The notes: generated from the letters alone by a model not told the origin. DNA of 64,000 nucleotides from Chloroflexi bacterium UBA5189 (GCA_002413045.1 DHWF01000031.1:42596-106595); one strand, 5' to 3'; shown: positions 9,501 to 20,374, counted from the first letter of the stretch. Translations and numbers: made by a program.

Positions 9501-11285
9501 GTCGAGGACCCGCCAGCTGCTCGCCCCGAGGACGATCACGTCGCCGTGCATCCCGGCGCGAAGCTCGTAGACCATCTCCTCGTCGAGCTCGCCGACGCGC
9601 CGGCCGGGCGTCCCCGTCTCGCCCGCGAGGAACACCCCGAACAGGCCGCGATCCGGGATCGTGCCGCCGGAGGTCACCGCCACCACCCGCGCGTCGCGGC
9701 GCCCCTCGACGAGATCGGTCACCCGGTCCCAGACGACGCGCGCCTTCAGCTCGGCAAACTCGTCGGACGGGTAGGCGCCCGCGAGCATCCCGAGGACCGC
9801 CTCGAGCGCCTCCCGAGACAGCGTCTCGAACGGCGCCGCCCGGTTCACGACCTCGAGCAGCTCCGCCACCGTCCACGGATCCATGACGGTCATGGCCACG
9901 AGCTGCTGGGCGAGCACGTCCAGCGGGTTGTGCGGCATGACGGTCGTCTCGATGGCGCCCTCGTGCATCCGCTTGACCACGACCGCGGACTCGAGCAGGT
10001 CGCCCCGGAACTTCGGGAACACGATGCCCTTCGACGGCTCGTCGACCTGGTGCCCTGCACGGCCCACCCGCTGCAGCCCCGACGCGACGCTCGTGGGCGA
10101 CTCGACGAGCACGACGAGATCGACCGCGCCCATGTCGATGCCGAGCTCGAGCGACGAGGTCGCCACCAGCGCCGGGATCCGGCCGGCCTTGAGGTCCTCC
10201 TCGATCTGGAGGCGCTGCTCGCGCGCGATGGAGCCGTGGTGCGCACGGACCAGCTCCTCGCCGGCGAGCTCGTTGAGCCGCTGGGCCAGGCGTTCCGCCA
10301 GGCGCCGGCTATTCGTGAAGATGATCGTGCTGCGATGCGCCCGAATCAGCTCGAGGAGGCGCGGGTGGATCGCCGGCCAGATGCTCGATCGCATGTCGCC
10401 GAAGGCGACCGGGCCGCCAGGCTGCTGATCGGGCGGCAGGACTTCGCCGAGCCTGGCCATGTCCTCGACCGGGACGATGACCTCGAGGTCCAGCGCCTTC
10501 CGGCTCCCCGCGTCGACGATCTCGACCTCGCGGCCCGGCCCGATCCCGCCAAGGAAGCGCGCGATCGTCTCGAGCGGCCGCTGGGTGGCCGAGAGCCCGA
10601 TGCGCTGCATCGGCGGGGCATCCGCCGCGCGGAGCCGCTCCAGGCGCTCGAGGGACAGGACGAGATGGGCCCCGCGCTTCGTGCCGGCGATCGCGTGGAC
10701 CTCGTCGATGATCACGGTCTCGACGCCGCGCAGCGTCTCCCGCGCCGCGCTCGTGAGCAGAAGATACAGGCTCTCCGGTGTCGTGACCAGGATGTCCGGC
10801 GGCCGCCGGACGAGCTCGCGGCGCTGCTCCTGCGGCGTGTCGCCCGTGCGCCCCGCGATCGAGATCCGCGGCTCCGGCTCGCCGAGCCGCTGCGCCGCTA
10901 GGGCGATGCCATGGAGCGGCGCCCGCAGGTTGCGCTCGACGTCGTACGTCAGCGCCTTGAGCGGCGAGACATACAGGACGCGGACGCTGCCGGGAGTCGA
11001 CTTGGATGGCGGCGGTGACGGGTGGCGCGCGAGCCGGTCCAGGCACCACAGGAACGCGGCGAGGGTCTTGCCGCTCCCCGTCGGGGCGTGGATGAGGGTG
11101 TGGCGCCCGGTCGAGATCGACGCCCAGCCCCCGACCTGCGCCGGCGTCGGCGTCTGGAACGCGGATTCGAACCACGCCCGGACCGGCGCGGAAAACGGCG
11201 CGAGGGGGTCGCCGGCGGAGGCGCGGGCCTTCGTCGGGGTCGGCGTCGTGCCACGCCGCGCGGCTGGGCGGGTGATCGCGCTCAC
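6585..11285 (-). CDS. lhr: Large Lhr-type DEAD/DEAH-box helicase
   Basis: A 1566-residue superfamily 2 ATP-dependent 3'-5' helicase, full length for long Lhr. The N-terminal core has Walker A APTGSGKT, motif Ib-like TTPESLYLLL, DEVH at 194-197 and the second RecA domain with TSSLELGIDMG and QRVGRAGH. The core is followed by the winged-helix and beta-barrel Lhr core and the long C-terminal domain of full-size Lhr. The family acts in repair of mitomycin-C and crosslink-type damage in mycobacteria. The start is GTG 11285, with a -10 hexamer TAGAAT 9 nt upstream and no SD sequence, so the mRNA is probably leaderless. It is the first gene of lhr-nei2-amidotransferase. Confidence 0.95.
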   Translation of the reverse strand: MSAITRPAARRGTTPTPTKARASAGDPLAPFSAPVRAWFESAFQTPTPAQVGGWASISTGRHTLIHAPTGSGKTLAAFLWCLDRLARHPSPPPSKSTPGSVRVLYVSPLKALTYDVERNLRAPLHGIALAAQRLGEPEPRISIAGRTGDTPQEQRRELVRRPPDILVTTPESLYLLLTSAARETLRGVETVIIDEVHAIAGTKRGAHLVLSLERLERLRAADAPPMQRIGLSATQRPLETIARFLGGIGPGREVEIVDAGSRKALDLEVIVPVEDMARLGEVLPPDQQPGGPVAFGDMRSSIWPAIHPRLLELIRAHRSTIIFTNSRRLAERLAQRLNELAGEELVRAHHGSIAREQRLQIEEDLKAGRIPALVATSSLELGIDMGAVDLVVLVESPTSVASGLQRVGRAGHQVDEPSKGIVFPKFRGDLLESAVVVKRMHEGAIETTVMPHNPLDVLAQQLVAMTVMDPWTVAELLEVVNRAAPFETLSREALEAVLGMLAGAYPSDEFAELKARVVWDRVTDLVEGRRDARVVAVTSGGTIPDRGLFGVFLAGETGTPGRRVGELDEEMVYELRAGMHGDVIVLGASSWRVLDITPDRVIVEPSPGVPGKLPFWKGDAVGRPVELGRAIGGFLREAEGDLARGERGHRALTSRLRSEHDLDELAANNLVAYLDEEREIAGALPTDKRLVVERFRDELGDWRLVILSPFGGRVHAPLTLAIEARLRERLGIEAQTIWSDDGIAVRLPEGEGDGSAARLAEIEALLFPAADEIEDLVVEAVGGSALFASRFRENAGRALLLPRRRPGARTPLWQQRQRAADLLQVASRYGSFPILVETYRECLSDVFDLEALREILGGIERREISIHGVETAKASPFASSLLFDYVAAYMYEGDTPLAERRAGALALDRDLLRELLGQEELRELLDPEALADLELSLQSLTEERQANSVEHLHDLLRRIGDLSAVEIGSRAEGDAAVADGWLRELASTRRAVAIRIAGDDRWIAIEDSGRYRDGVGASPPAGVPEAFLARVDGALESLLARFARSHGPFLATEPAARWGLPLGVVEDALGRLAGAGTVLRGEFRPTGSEREWCDPEVLRQLRRRSLARLRREVEPVDPETLGRFLPAWQGVIPVGTNPAPLRGSAALERLAEVVDQLSGVPIPASVLERDVLPARIAGYQPRLLDELGALGEVAWVGHGSLGRDDGRVVLHRPGRELLLPGGTGDGTPPPDEPLHRAIRDHLATRGASFFRAIQAAAGHSGTGVGSVGSTATERDVLDALWDLVWAGEVTNDTFAPLRALRWKRPSRTGTRATRGPGAGRLTSLGPPEAAGRWSLVGSGVWDPAPTALSPTERLHQLALALLDRHGVLVRESVMAEGQEGGFSAVYPMLRALEEAGRIRRGYFVEGLGAAQFALAGALDRLRAVREPASATGDAPVVHLLAAADPANPNGAAVPWPRRGEADRRPLQRAAGASVVLVDGVAALYLDRGGTSLQTLPAFDDPAVATAALASLGNLLADGSRRELVIARVDGEPVGRSPWYETLLRAGFIQGYRGVVMRRVRVPAMIA

Positions 11286-11294
11286 GGGCCGCGA

Positions 11295-11332
11295 ATTCTA
11301 CGCTGCCGTCCGTATTTCGATCAAATGTTCGA
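11295..11332 (-). promoter_or_regulatory. lhr promoter with SOS-box-like dyad
   Basis: Read on the minus strand, TCGAACATTTGATCGA (11332-11317) differs by one base from the Gram-positive/actinobacterial LexA box TCGAAC-N4-GTTCGA. A -35-like TTGATC (11324-11319) lies inside it, and after 18 nt comes TAGAAT (11300-11295) as -10, 9 nt before the lhr GTG. LexA bound here would cover the -35 box. That all three elements fall in register supports a damage-inducible promoter; LexA binding itself is inferred. Confidence 0.6.
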
Positions 11333-11485
11333 TTCGCGGTCCCGACTCATACCGACCGACGGCACGGGCCGGTGGGCCGCAGGTCCCGCCCGGATCGGGC
11401 CATTGGACCCCTCCCCCGAGCCGGCCCCGGAGGGATAGTGACGGCAGTTCGGGAGCGTATCCCGCCAGTGATGGGAGCAGAGGCA

Positions 11486-12283
11486 ATGTCGACACTTCGA
11501 AGGTACGTGGTGCCGCTGGGCGTGATCGCCGCGGCAATCGTCCTGTATCTGTCCGCGCCGTGGGCGCAGTTCGGCCTCGCGTCGGTCGCCCCGAGCACGG
11601 ACGTCTACACGATCCTGTCGATCGTGTTCTGGATCCTGGCGATCGTGCTCGTCGTGACGCTGTTCGAGGACCGCAAGGCCCCGGGAGCGACGGCGGTCGA
11701 GGTCGAGGGACCCGCGTTCACGCGGTACCTCTTCAGCAACACTCGGGCCGGCCTGTTCTGGCTGCCGATCCGTCTGTTCGTCGGGTTCGCGTTCTTCGCG
11801 GCCGGGATGCACAAGCTCTTTCCTGACGGCAAGCCGATCGGCGCTGGCTGGCTGGATGGCGGCTCGTCGTTGCTGGGCTTCTGGAAGGGTGCCGTGGCGA
11901 TCCCGGACGCTCCGGGCCACGCCCTGATCACCTACGACTGGTATCGCGACTTCCTCAACGTCCTGATCAACAACGGGGCGCAGAGCTGGTTCGCCTACAT
12001 CATCGTGTTCGGTGAGATCGCGATCGGCCTCGGGCTGATCTTCGGGATCCTCACCGGCGTCGCCGCCTTCTTCGGGGCGACGATGAACATGTCGTTCCTC
12101 CTCGCCGGCTCCGCGTCGACGAACCCGATCCTGTTCTTCCTTGGCATCGGCCTCATCGTCGGCTGGAAGGTCGCGGGCTACTACGGCGTCGACCGCTGGC
12201 TCCTCCCGAAGCTCGGCGTGCCGTGGCACGCCCGGGTCGTCGAGGCCAAGCCCAGGCTGACCACCGCACCCATGACGAGCTGA
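11486..12283 (+). CDS. DoxX-family membrane protein
   Basis: A predicted 265-residue integral membrane protein of the DoxX/TQO-small-subunit group. The hydrophobic segments are at about 8-25, 40-60, 95-115, 175-200 and 210-235; the conserved part includes LPIRLFVGFAFFAAGMHKLF and GEIAIGLGLIFGILTGVAAF. The protein acts in the cytoplasmic membrane; DoxX proteins have been linked to quinone-linked redox and oxidative stress, but the reaction here is unknown. I chose ATG 11486, preceded by AGAGG and GGGAG; an in-frame ATG at 11471 is possible. The next gene is convergent and a strong hairpin lies between them. Confidence 0.82.
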   Translation: MSTLRRYVVPLGVIAAAIVLYLSAPWAQFGLASVAPSTDVYTILSIVFWILAIVLVVTLFEDRKAPGATAVEVEGPAFTRYLFSNTRAGLFWLPIRLFVGFAFFAAGMHKLFPDGKPIGAGWLDGGSSLLGFWKGAVAIPDAPGHALITYDWYRDFLNVLINNGAQSWFAYIIVFGEIAIGLGLIFGILTGVAAFFGATMNMSFLLAGSASTNPILFFLGIGLIVGWKVAGYYGVDRWLLPKLGVPWHARVVEAKPRLTTAPMTS

Positions 12284-12340
12284 GCTCGTCCAACCGGACC
12301 TGGAGGCTGGTCTGCACCGACACCGGCCTCCCTCGCTCCC

Positions 12341-12373
12341 CCGACCGCCCGGGCCCAAAGCCCGGGCGGTCGG
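12341..12373. terminator. Bidirectional intrinsic-terminator-like hairpin
   Basis: A perfect 14-bp GC-rich stem (12341-12354 pairs with 12360-12373) with loop ccaaa lies between the convergent DoxX and AcuC genes. It is followed on the plus strand by a T-containing stretch (ctgttccgcgttt) but not a clean T run, so termination efficiency is uncertain. Confidence 0.7.
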
Positions 12374-12384
12374 CTGTTCCGCGT

Positions 12385-13569
12385 TTATCGAGCGTCGCGA
12401 GCGGCCAGCAGTGGGAGCGCGCGGCCGAGCACGTCCTCGGCGATGACCACCGCCCGCTCGTCGGCGTGGGCCTGGCTGCGCGAGTACGGCAACCCGGCGT
12501 TCGCTGGATCGTCGAGGGATGTCGGAATCGGCGCCTGGCCGTAGCGCTCGGCGTCGGCTGCCCAGCGGTCGCACCACGCCGGCGAGAGCTCGCCGATCGG
12601 GGTCATGTGGGACTGTGCGAGCCACACATGGGCCCACACGCGCGGGACCACCCGGTACACGTCGTAGCCGCCACCGCCGGTCGCCAGCCAGCGACCGGAC
12701 GCGTGCTGGTGCGCGAGCCCGTCCACGAGCCGGGCCAGCCGGCCCATTGCCGTCGTGGTGACCAGCAGGTGTGCGAGCGGATCGAACGCGTGAGCATCGG
12801 CGCCATGCTGGGACACGACGACCTCCGGGCGGAACGCCGCGGCGAGCGGCGGCAGCGCGATCTCGAGCGCCTCGACCCAGCCGATCTCGCCGGTCCCGGG
12901 ATCCAGCGCGATGTTGACCTTGGTGCCCTCGGCACCCGGTCCGCCGATCTCATCGGCGAAGCCCGTGCCGGGAAACAGGCTGAACCCTGACTCGTGGATC
13001 GACACCGTCAGGACACCGGGATCCGCCCAGTGGATCGCCTGGACGCCGTCGCCGTGATGCACGTCGAGGTCGATGTACATGACCCGGAGGCCGTCGAGCC
13101 GCGCTCGGGCGATCGCCAATGCCGGGTCGTCGTACACGCAGAAGCCGGACGCGCGCGCCGGCATGGCGTGGTGCAGCCCACCGCCCGGATGGAATGCGTG
13201 GAGCACGTCGCCGCGCAGGATCGCCTCCATCGCACGGAGGGATCCGCCCGCGACCGCGGCAGAGGCTTCGTGCATGCCGGCAAAGGCCGGCGTGTCACCC
13301 GGCCCGATCCCGGCCCGTGACGAACCGAGCGGCTGGCGCGAGAACGCCTTGACCGCCGCGATGTATGCGGGCTCGTGGATCCACTCGAGCTCGGCGTCGG
13401 TTGCGGGCTCGGGAGCGAGATACGGCACGGCCCCGAGCGTCTCGAGCAGCGAGATCCCTGTCCCGAACCGCCGCGGCGTCAGCGGATGCGCTGGCCCGAA
13501 GTCGTACGTCGCCGAGCGCGGCCCGTACACGAGGAGCGGCGGCTTCGCGGTCGTCGGCACGCCCGGCAC
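12385..13569 (-). CDS. acuC: Histone deacetylase-superfamily protein, AcuC-like
   Basis: A zinc-dependent amidohydrolase of the arginase/deacetylase fold; AcuC-type members deacetylate proteins such as acetyl-CoA synthetase. The predicted protein has 394 residues. Diagnostic motifs are HPGGGLHHA, YIDLDVHHGDGVQ (zinc ligands Asp and His), FPGTG, SQHGADAHAFDPLAH (third zinc ligand Asp) and the late GGGGY loop with the catalytic-site Tyr. The likely start is GTG 13569; GTG 13560 is nearly as good. The divergent TatA-like gene begins 33 nt away. Confidence 0.9.
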   Translation of the reverse strand: MPGVPTTAKPPLLVYGPRSATYDFGPAHPLTPRRFGTGISLLETLGAVPYLAPEPATDAELEWIHEPAYIAAVKAFSRQPLGSSRAGIGPGDTPAFAGMHEASAAVAGGSLRAMEAILRGDVLHAFHPGGGLHHAMPARASGFCVYDDPALAIARARLDGLRVMYIDLDVHHGDGVQAIHWADPGVLTVSIHESGFSLFPGTGFADEIGGPGAEGTKVNIALDPGTGEIGWVEALEIALPPLAAAFRPEVVVSQHGADAHAFDPLAHLLVTTTAMGRLARLVDGLAHQHASGRWLATGGGGYDVYRVVPRVWAHVWLAQSHMTPIGELSPAWCDRWAADAERYGQAPIPTSLDDPANAGLPYSRSQAHADERAVVIAEDVLGRALPLLAARDAR

Positions 13570-13602
13570 GATAGCCCACGGCGGCGGCGTACCATCCTCG
13601 AC

Positions 13603-13782
13603 GTGGACACCTTCCTGATCCTCATCGTCATCCTGATCCTCGTGCTGATCTGGCGCGGCCCCAAGACGATCCCCGAGATCGGGCGCATGTTCGGCCGGGG
13701 CGTCCGCGAGGCGCGGATCGAGGCGGCCAAGCTCCGGTCGGACGACGACAAGCCCGCCGACGGCGGTGCAACGGGCGCGTAA
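13603..13782 (+). CDS. tatA: TatA/E-like twin-arginine translocase component
   Basis: A 59-residue protein with the TatA architecture: a single N-terminal membrane helix (LILIVILILVLIW), the hinge GPKTIPEIG and an amphipathic helix (RMFGRGVREARIEAAKLR), then a short acidic tail. In Tat export, TatA oligomers form the pore-like element that moves folded proteins. No tatB or tatC is nearby. TACCAT at 13590-13595 lies 7 nt before the GTG start, consistent with a leaderless mRNA. The size and helix pattern support the call; whether it acts in Tat here cannot be shown. Confidence 0.75.
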   Translation: MDTFLILIVILILVLIWRGPKTIPEIGRMFGRGVREARIEAAKLRSDDDKPADGGATGA

Positions 13783-13884
13783 TCCGGCCGTCGCGATTCG
13801 CAACGCCGCGATCCGGAGGGCTGGCTACCGTAGTCCCGATGGGCTCCGATTCGGGGGAGCCAGCACATCGTCGGAGGTGATCGG

Positions 13885-14898
13885 ATGCGAGCCCTCGGAC
13901 CCGGGACTGCCGCCCTCGCGGCGGGTGCCCTCCTCCTCGGCAGCCTGGTGACCGCCGGCGGCGCGGCCGCGGCGACCCTGCCCACCCACGTCTTCGCCCC
14001 GTATTTCGAGACCTGGACGACCGACGGCATCACCGCGACCGCGCAGGCATCCGGCGTCAAGTACTTCACGCTCGCCTTCCTCGAGACGACGAGCAAGACC
14101 TCGTGCACGCTCACGTGGGACGGCACGGCCAGCCAGCCCGTATCGGGCGGCCGCTATCTCCAGGACATCGGCAACCTCCGGGGGTTCGGCGGCGACGTCA
14201 TCCCGTCGCTCGGCGGCTGGAGCGCGGACCAGGGCGGCACCGAGATCGGCGATTCGTGCAGCAGCGTGGCCACCATCGAGGCCGCCTACGAGCAGCTCGT
14301 CACGGTCTACGGCATCACGCGGATCGATATGGACATCGAGGGCCGGTCACTCACGAAGACGGCCGGCATCGACCGCCGGAACAAGGCGATCGCCCTGCTC
14401 AATCAGCGGATGCCGAACGTGAAGGTCTCGTACACGCTGCCGACGTCGCGATCCGGCCTCGAGGCGAGCGGCCTGGCCGTCCTCCAGAACGCGGTCGCGA
14501 ACGGGGTCCGGATCGACTACGTCAACCCGATGGTGTTCGACTACTACGACCGATCGACCGAGCTGATGGGCCAGTCGGCGATCGATGCGCTGAATGGCCT
14601 GCACGCGCAGCTGGCCAACCTGCTGTCCAGCAAGACATCGACCCAGATCTGGGCGATCGAGGGCGCGACGATCATGAACGGCCTCGACGACTACCCGAAG
14701 AAGACCGAGTCGACCTCGCTCGCCGACGCCCAGCAGCTGCTGACCTTCGCCCAGAACAACGGGATGAGCAACCTGTCGATGTGGGCCATCGAGCGCGACA
14801 ACGGCGGCTGCCCCGGCAACACTGGCGCGAACAACTGCTCCGGCATCGTCCAGAACACGTGGGACTTCAGCCACCTGCTGAGCCCGTTCACCGGCTAG
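13885..14898 (+). CDS. Secreted glycoside hydrolase family 18-like (chitinase-type) protein
   Basis: A 337-residue exported protein with a signal peptide of about 30 residues ending GGAAAA. The body is a GH18 TIM-barrel like the bacterial chitinase C/D group: FAPYFETW near the start, VIPSLGGWS, and the catalytic strand TRIDMDIEG, which holds the DxE pair with the general-acid Glu. The first Asp of the DxxDxDxE signature is Thr here. YVNPMVFDYYD and IWAIEGA resemble the substrate-binding strands. No carbohydrate-binding domain is visible. SD-like GGAGGTGAT lies just before ATG 13885. The stop is one base from the convergent PLP-enzyme stop. Confidence 0.8.
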   Translation: MRALGPGTAALAAGALLLGSLVTAGGAAAATLPTHVFAPYFETWTTDGITATAQASGVKYFTLAFLETTSKTSCTLTWDGTASQPVSGGRYLQDIGNLRGFGGDVIPSLGGWSADQGGTEIGDSCSSVATIEAAYEQLVTVYGITRIDMDIEGRSLTKTAGIDRRNKAIALLNQRMPNVKVSYTLPTSRSGLEASGLAVLQNAVANGVRIDYVNPMVFDYYDRSTELMGQSAIDALNGLHAQLANLLSSKTSTQIWAIEGATIMNGLDDYPKKTESTSLADAQQLLTFAQNNGMSNLSMWAIERDNGGCPGNTGANNCSGIVQNTWDFSHLLSPFTG

Positions 14899-14899
14899 G

Positions 14900-15961
14900 T
14901 CAGCCGAGGGCGCGCTCGAGGTCGCGCCATAGGTCGTCGGGATGCTCGAGGCCAACGCTGAGCCGGATGAGCGTGTCCGGCGTCCCGGCCGCGCGATCGG
15001 AGGGGTAGCGCGCCCGCCGCTCCATCGACGACTCGACGCCACCCAGGCTCGTCGCGTGGACGATCAGGCGAGTCGCCTCGCAGACGGCCTCGGCATCCTC
15101 GGCGGAGCCAGTCGTCTCGAACGAGATCATCGTGCCGGATCCTGGATAGCGAACGCGGCTCACGTTCGCATGGCGCCCCAGCCGTCCCGCGAGCTCGCGG
15201 GCCGTCGCCTGCGCCCGCTCGAACCGGATCGGCAGGGTCCGGAGCCCGCGCAGCGCGAGGAACGCCTCGAGCACGCCGGGGATGGACCCGGCGTTGTGGC
15301 GTCGGACGATGAGCCGCTGCTGCAACGCCGGATCCGCGGCGACGACGGCGCCGAGCATCAGGTCCGAGTGGCCGCCGATGAGCTTCGTGCCGGCGTGCAG
15401 GACGAGGTCGGCGCCGAGCGTGAGCGGCGTCTGTACGAACGGGGTCGCGAACGTGTTGTCGACGACGACCACGGCGCCGGCCCGCTTCGCTAGCCCGATC
15501 ACGGCAGGCAGGTCGACGGCGTCGAGCATCGGGTTCGTCGGTGACTCGATCCAGACCAGCCCGGCGCCCTCGATGCTGGCGGCGAGGCCGTCGGCGGTCA
15601 GCTCGGCATGCGTCTCGAGCTCGATCTGGCCGGCCTCGGCGCGCTCCCGGAGCAGCTCGGCCACACCGTGATAGGTCCCCCGCTGCGCGATCGCCCGGGA
15701 GCCCTGGGGCACGACATCGAGGATCGCGCTGGCAGCTGCGAGGCCGGAGGCGAAAGCCACGCAGTGGCCGTGCTCGAGTGCGCCGATCGCGGCCTCGAGC
15801 GCCTCCCAGCCCGGGTTGCCATCCCGCCCGTATTCGAGGGCGCCGCCGTGATGGAACGTGGACGCGGGCACGATCGGCGCGTTCAGGGGAGCACCGGGCA
15901 GTCGGTCTGGTCGCCCCGCGCTCACGGCGATGGTCTCCGGATGCATCGACTCGTCGTCCAT
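14900..15961 (-). CDS. Cys/Met-metabolism PLP enzyme (cystathionine gamma-synthase/lyase family)
   Basis: A 353-residue fold-type I PLP enzyme of trans-sulfuration. HAGTKLIGGHSDLMLG holds the Schiff-base lysine, and FASGLAAASAI and IESPTNPMLD are the usual cofactor-contact loops. The TSLGGVESSMERRARYP segment matches the SLGGxESL region. Two starts compete: ATG 15961, with AAGGAG 7 nt upstream, and ATG 15988, which overlaps the preceding stop as ATGA. I took the SD-supported one. Gamma-synthase, gamma-lyase and methionine gamma-lyase cannot be told apart here. It is the last gene of a three-gene operon. Confidence 0.88.
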   Translation of the reverse strand: MDDESMHPETIAVSAGRPDRLPGAPLNAPIVPASTFHHGGALEYGRDGNPGWEALEAAIGALEHGHCVAFASGLAAASAILDVVPQGSRAIAQRGTYHGVAELLRERAEAGQIELETHAELTADGLAASIEGAGLVWIESPTNPMLDAVDLPAVIGLAKRAGAVVVVDNTFATPFVQTPLTLGADLVLHAGTKLIGGHSDLMLGAVVAADPALQQRLIVRRHNAGSIPGVLEAFLALRGLRTLPIRFERAQATARELAGRLGRHANVSRVRYPGSGTMISFETTGSAEDAEAVCEATRLIVHATSLGGVESSMERRARYPSDRAAGTPDTLIRLSVGLEHPDDLWRDLERALG

Positions 15962-15984
15962 GCGGGTCTCCTTCGCTGGCGTGG

Positions 15985-18083
<2,099 letters not shown>

Positions 18084-18087
<4 letters not shown>

Positions 18088-19574
18088 GCCTCGATGGTAG
18101 CGGGGGCCTCCCACGATCGGTGCTCGCCGCGAAGCAGCGAGACGCCGGCGCCGAGGATGCTGGCGGCGACGCCCGCCCAGAAGGCGATGTGCAGGGCATT
18201 GACGAACGGGACCATCGAGATGCCCGAGGCGTCGCTCGACTCCCCCGAGAAGATCCGGAGCAGCACCTGGGGATCCATTGCGGTGGTCACGAGGGCGATC
18301 GCGAGCGCGATCGAGATCACGAAGCCGGTGTTCTGGAGCATCATCCGCGCCCCCGAACCGACACCGCGCTGGGTGGGCGGCAGCGAGCCCATGACCGCGC
18401 TGGTGTTGGGCGAGATGAACAGCCCCGACCCGGCGCCGATGATCAGCTGCCAGAGGGCGAGCTGCCAGTACGGCGTATCGAGCTGGAGCGTCGTCAGCCC
18501 GGCCAGCCCCACGCCCGTCACGAGCATGCCGGCCGTCGCCAGTGCGCGAGAGCCGTAGCGATCGGCGAGCGCGCCAGAGATCGGCGAGAGCACGAGCAGG
18601 CCGAGCGCGAGCGGTGCGAGTCGGATCCCGGCCTCAACCGGCGATTCGCCCTCGGCGCCCTGGAGGTAGAAGACCAGCAGGAACAGGACGCTGTTCCTGG
18701 CGACGCCGTTGAGCAGGCCAGACAGATTCCCCATCGCGAAGAGCCGGATCCGGAACAGCGACAGGTCGAGCAACGGCTCCGCCGTTCGCGCCTCGACGAG
18801 CAGGAACAGCGGCAAGGCAACGACGAACGCAGCGAATCCCGCGACCACCCACGGCGTCGTCCAGCCGAAGATCCCGCCGAAGGCGAGGGCGACCACCGCG
18901 CCCGTGAGGCCCACGAGGTACAGCCCAGAGCCGAGCCAGTCGATGTGGACCCCGCCGCGGTGGGCGGCCTGCTCCACGAGGACGGCAAGGCTGGCGACCG
19001 TCCCCAGCAAGCCGATCGGCACGTTGAACCAGAACACGGTTCGCCAGCCGAACTGGGTGAGCCAGCCGCCGAGGATGGGCCCGAGGATGAGGCCGGCGCC
19101 GATGACCATGCCGTTGATTCCGAGCGCCCGCCCGAGCTCGCGCCGCGGGAACGCGTCCGTGACGAGCGCGGCCGAGGTCGCCATGAGCAGCGCGCCGCCG
19201 ATGCCCTGGATCACGCGGGCGCCGATGAGGGTGAGCGCGGTTGGGGCGAGCGCCGCGAGCACGGAGGCCGCCGTGAACACGGCGAACCCGACCGTGAATG
19301 CCCGCGCGCGGCCAGTCAGGTCCGAGATCCGCCCGGCGTTCAGGACCAGCACCGTGACGACGAGCGTGTAGCCGACGACGATCCAGAGCAGCGCGAACAG
19401 GTCCGTGTGCAGGTCACGAAGGATGTCCGGCAGCGCGATGATCAGCGTGCCGCTGCTCAGCGAGGCGAGCAGGGCGCCGATGCTCGTGACCCCGAGCACC
19501 CACCAGCGGTAGTCGTCGAGGGTCTCGCCGGCCGCGTGCCGCGTGCGCGGCAGGCGCCAACTCCTGATGTTCAC
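18084..19574 (-). CDS. MFS drug-efflux transporter, DHA2 (14-TMS) family
   Basis: A 496-residue exporter like EmrB/QacA. Typical features are the first-helix region SGTLIIALPDILRDL, motif A GRISDLTGRARAFTVG, RVIQGIGGALLMATSAALV, and the antiporter motif C segment GAGLILGPILGGWLTQFGWRTVFWFNVPIG is recognisable in pieces. About 14 hydrophobic segments are visible. GTG 19574 is chosen because TAGGCT lies 7 nt upstream (19582-19587), a leaderless-type -10 box; the AGGA within that stretch could also act as an SD. It heads an operon with the YyaL-like and PLP genes. The substrate is unknown. Confidence 0.87.
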
Positions 19575-19684
19575 TGTCCTGAGCCTAGCAAGCACGCCCT
19601 TGCAGACCATTGCACAGCCGCCGGTCCCGACTACGAAGCGCGTTTCACCCTGGATAGCGATCGCACCCCTCTACCCTTGAAGGC

Positions 19685-20365
19685 GTGGAGGATCTTCGTG
19701 AGCGTCTCGCACACGTTCGCTGGCTGGGCGGCGGTTCCGGAGCGGGAAAGTCGACGATCGCGATGCGGCTCGCCGAGGCCCGCGGGCTTCGGCTGTACAG
19801 CAGCGATGAAACCCTCCGGCGGCACGTCGCCGTCGCGACGCCGGATCGCCATCCGCTTGCGACCGCCTTCGTTCGGATGAGCATGGACGAGCGCTGGCTC
19901 GACCGCTCACCGCCCGAAATGCTCGAGACCTTCCACGGGTTCCATGGGGAGCTCTTCGAGCGGATCGTGGCGGACCTCCTTTCGCTTCCGCCCGAGCCGC
20001 CGATCCTCGCCGAGGGATTTCGCCTGCTGCCGTGGCTCGTGGCCCCGCTGCTGCGATCACCCGACGGCGCGGGGCAGGCGGTGTGGCTGATCTCCACCCC
20101 TGCGTTCCGGCGGGCAGCGTTCGAGGCGCGCGGCGCCGAGTGGCACGGGGCGCAACGCACGCGCGACCCGGCGCGGGCCATGCGGAATCTCCTGGAGCGC
20201 GACGCGCTCTTCGCGGCGCGCGTCGCGGACGAAGCGGCCGCGCTCGGCCTGACCACCGTCGCCGTTGACGGGCCCATCCCCGTCGAGGCGCTGAGCGCGC
20301 AGGTCGCCTCCGCTCTCGGACTTCCGCCCGGGCCGACATCGGCGCCCGCTCCGGCTCGGGCGTAG
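19685..20365 (+). CDS. P-loop NTPase, kinase-like, function unknown
   Basis: A 226-residue protein beginning with the Walker A motif GGGSGAGKST (Lys22) and followed by a compact alpha/beta domain resembling shikimate/adenylate-type small kinases. SSDETLRRH looks like an acceptor-binding segment, and ILAEGFRLLP is a likely Walker B strand region. It has no membrane segment. The GTG start is preceded by TACCCT at 19672-19677, 7 nt away. It runs with the next gene (9-nt gap). I do not recognise a specific substrate. Confidence 0.65.
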   Translation: MEDLRERLAHVRWLGGGSGAGKSTIAMRLAEARGLRLYSSDETLRRHVAVATPDRHPLATAFVRMSMDERWLDRSPPEMLETFHGFHGELFERIVADLLSLPPEPPILAEGFRLLPWLVAPLLRSPDGAGQAVWLISTPAFRRAAFEARGAEWHGAQRTRDPARAMRNLLERDALFAARVADEAAALGLTTVAVDGPIPVEALSAQVASALGLPPGPTSAPAPARA

Positions 20366-20374
20366 CCTCGACGC

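Noticed and set aside
6537..10901. A 1454-residue open frame on the plus strand opposite lhr
   Set aside because: It is an antisense shadow; high GC leaves few stops and the lhr frame has clear helicase motifs.
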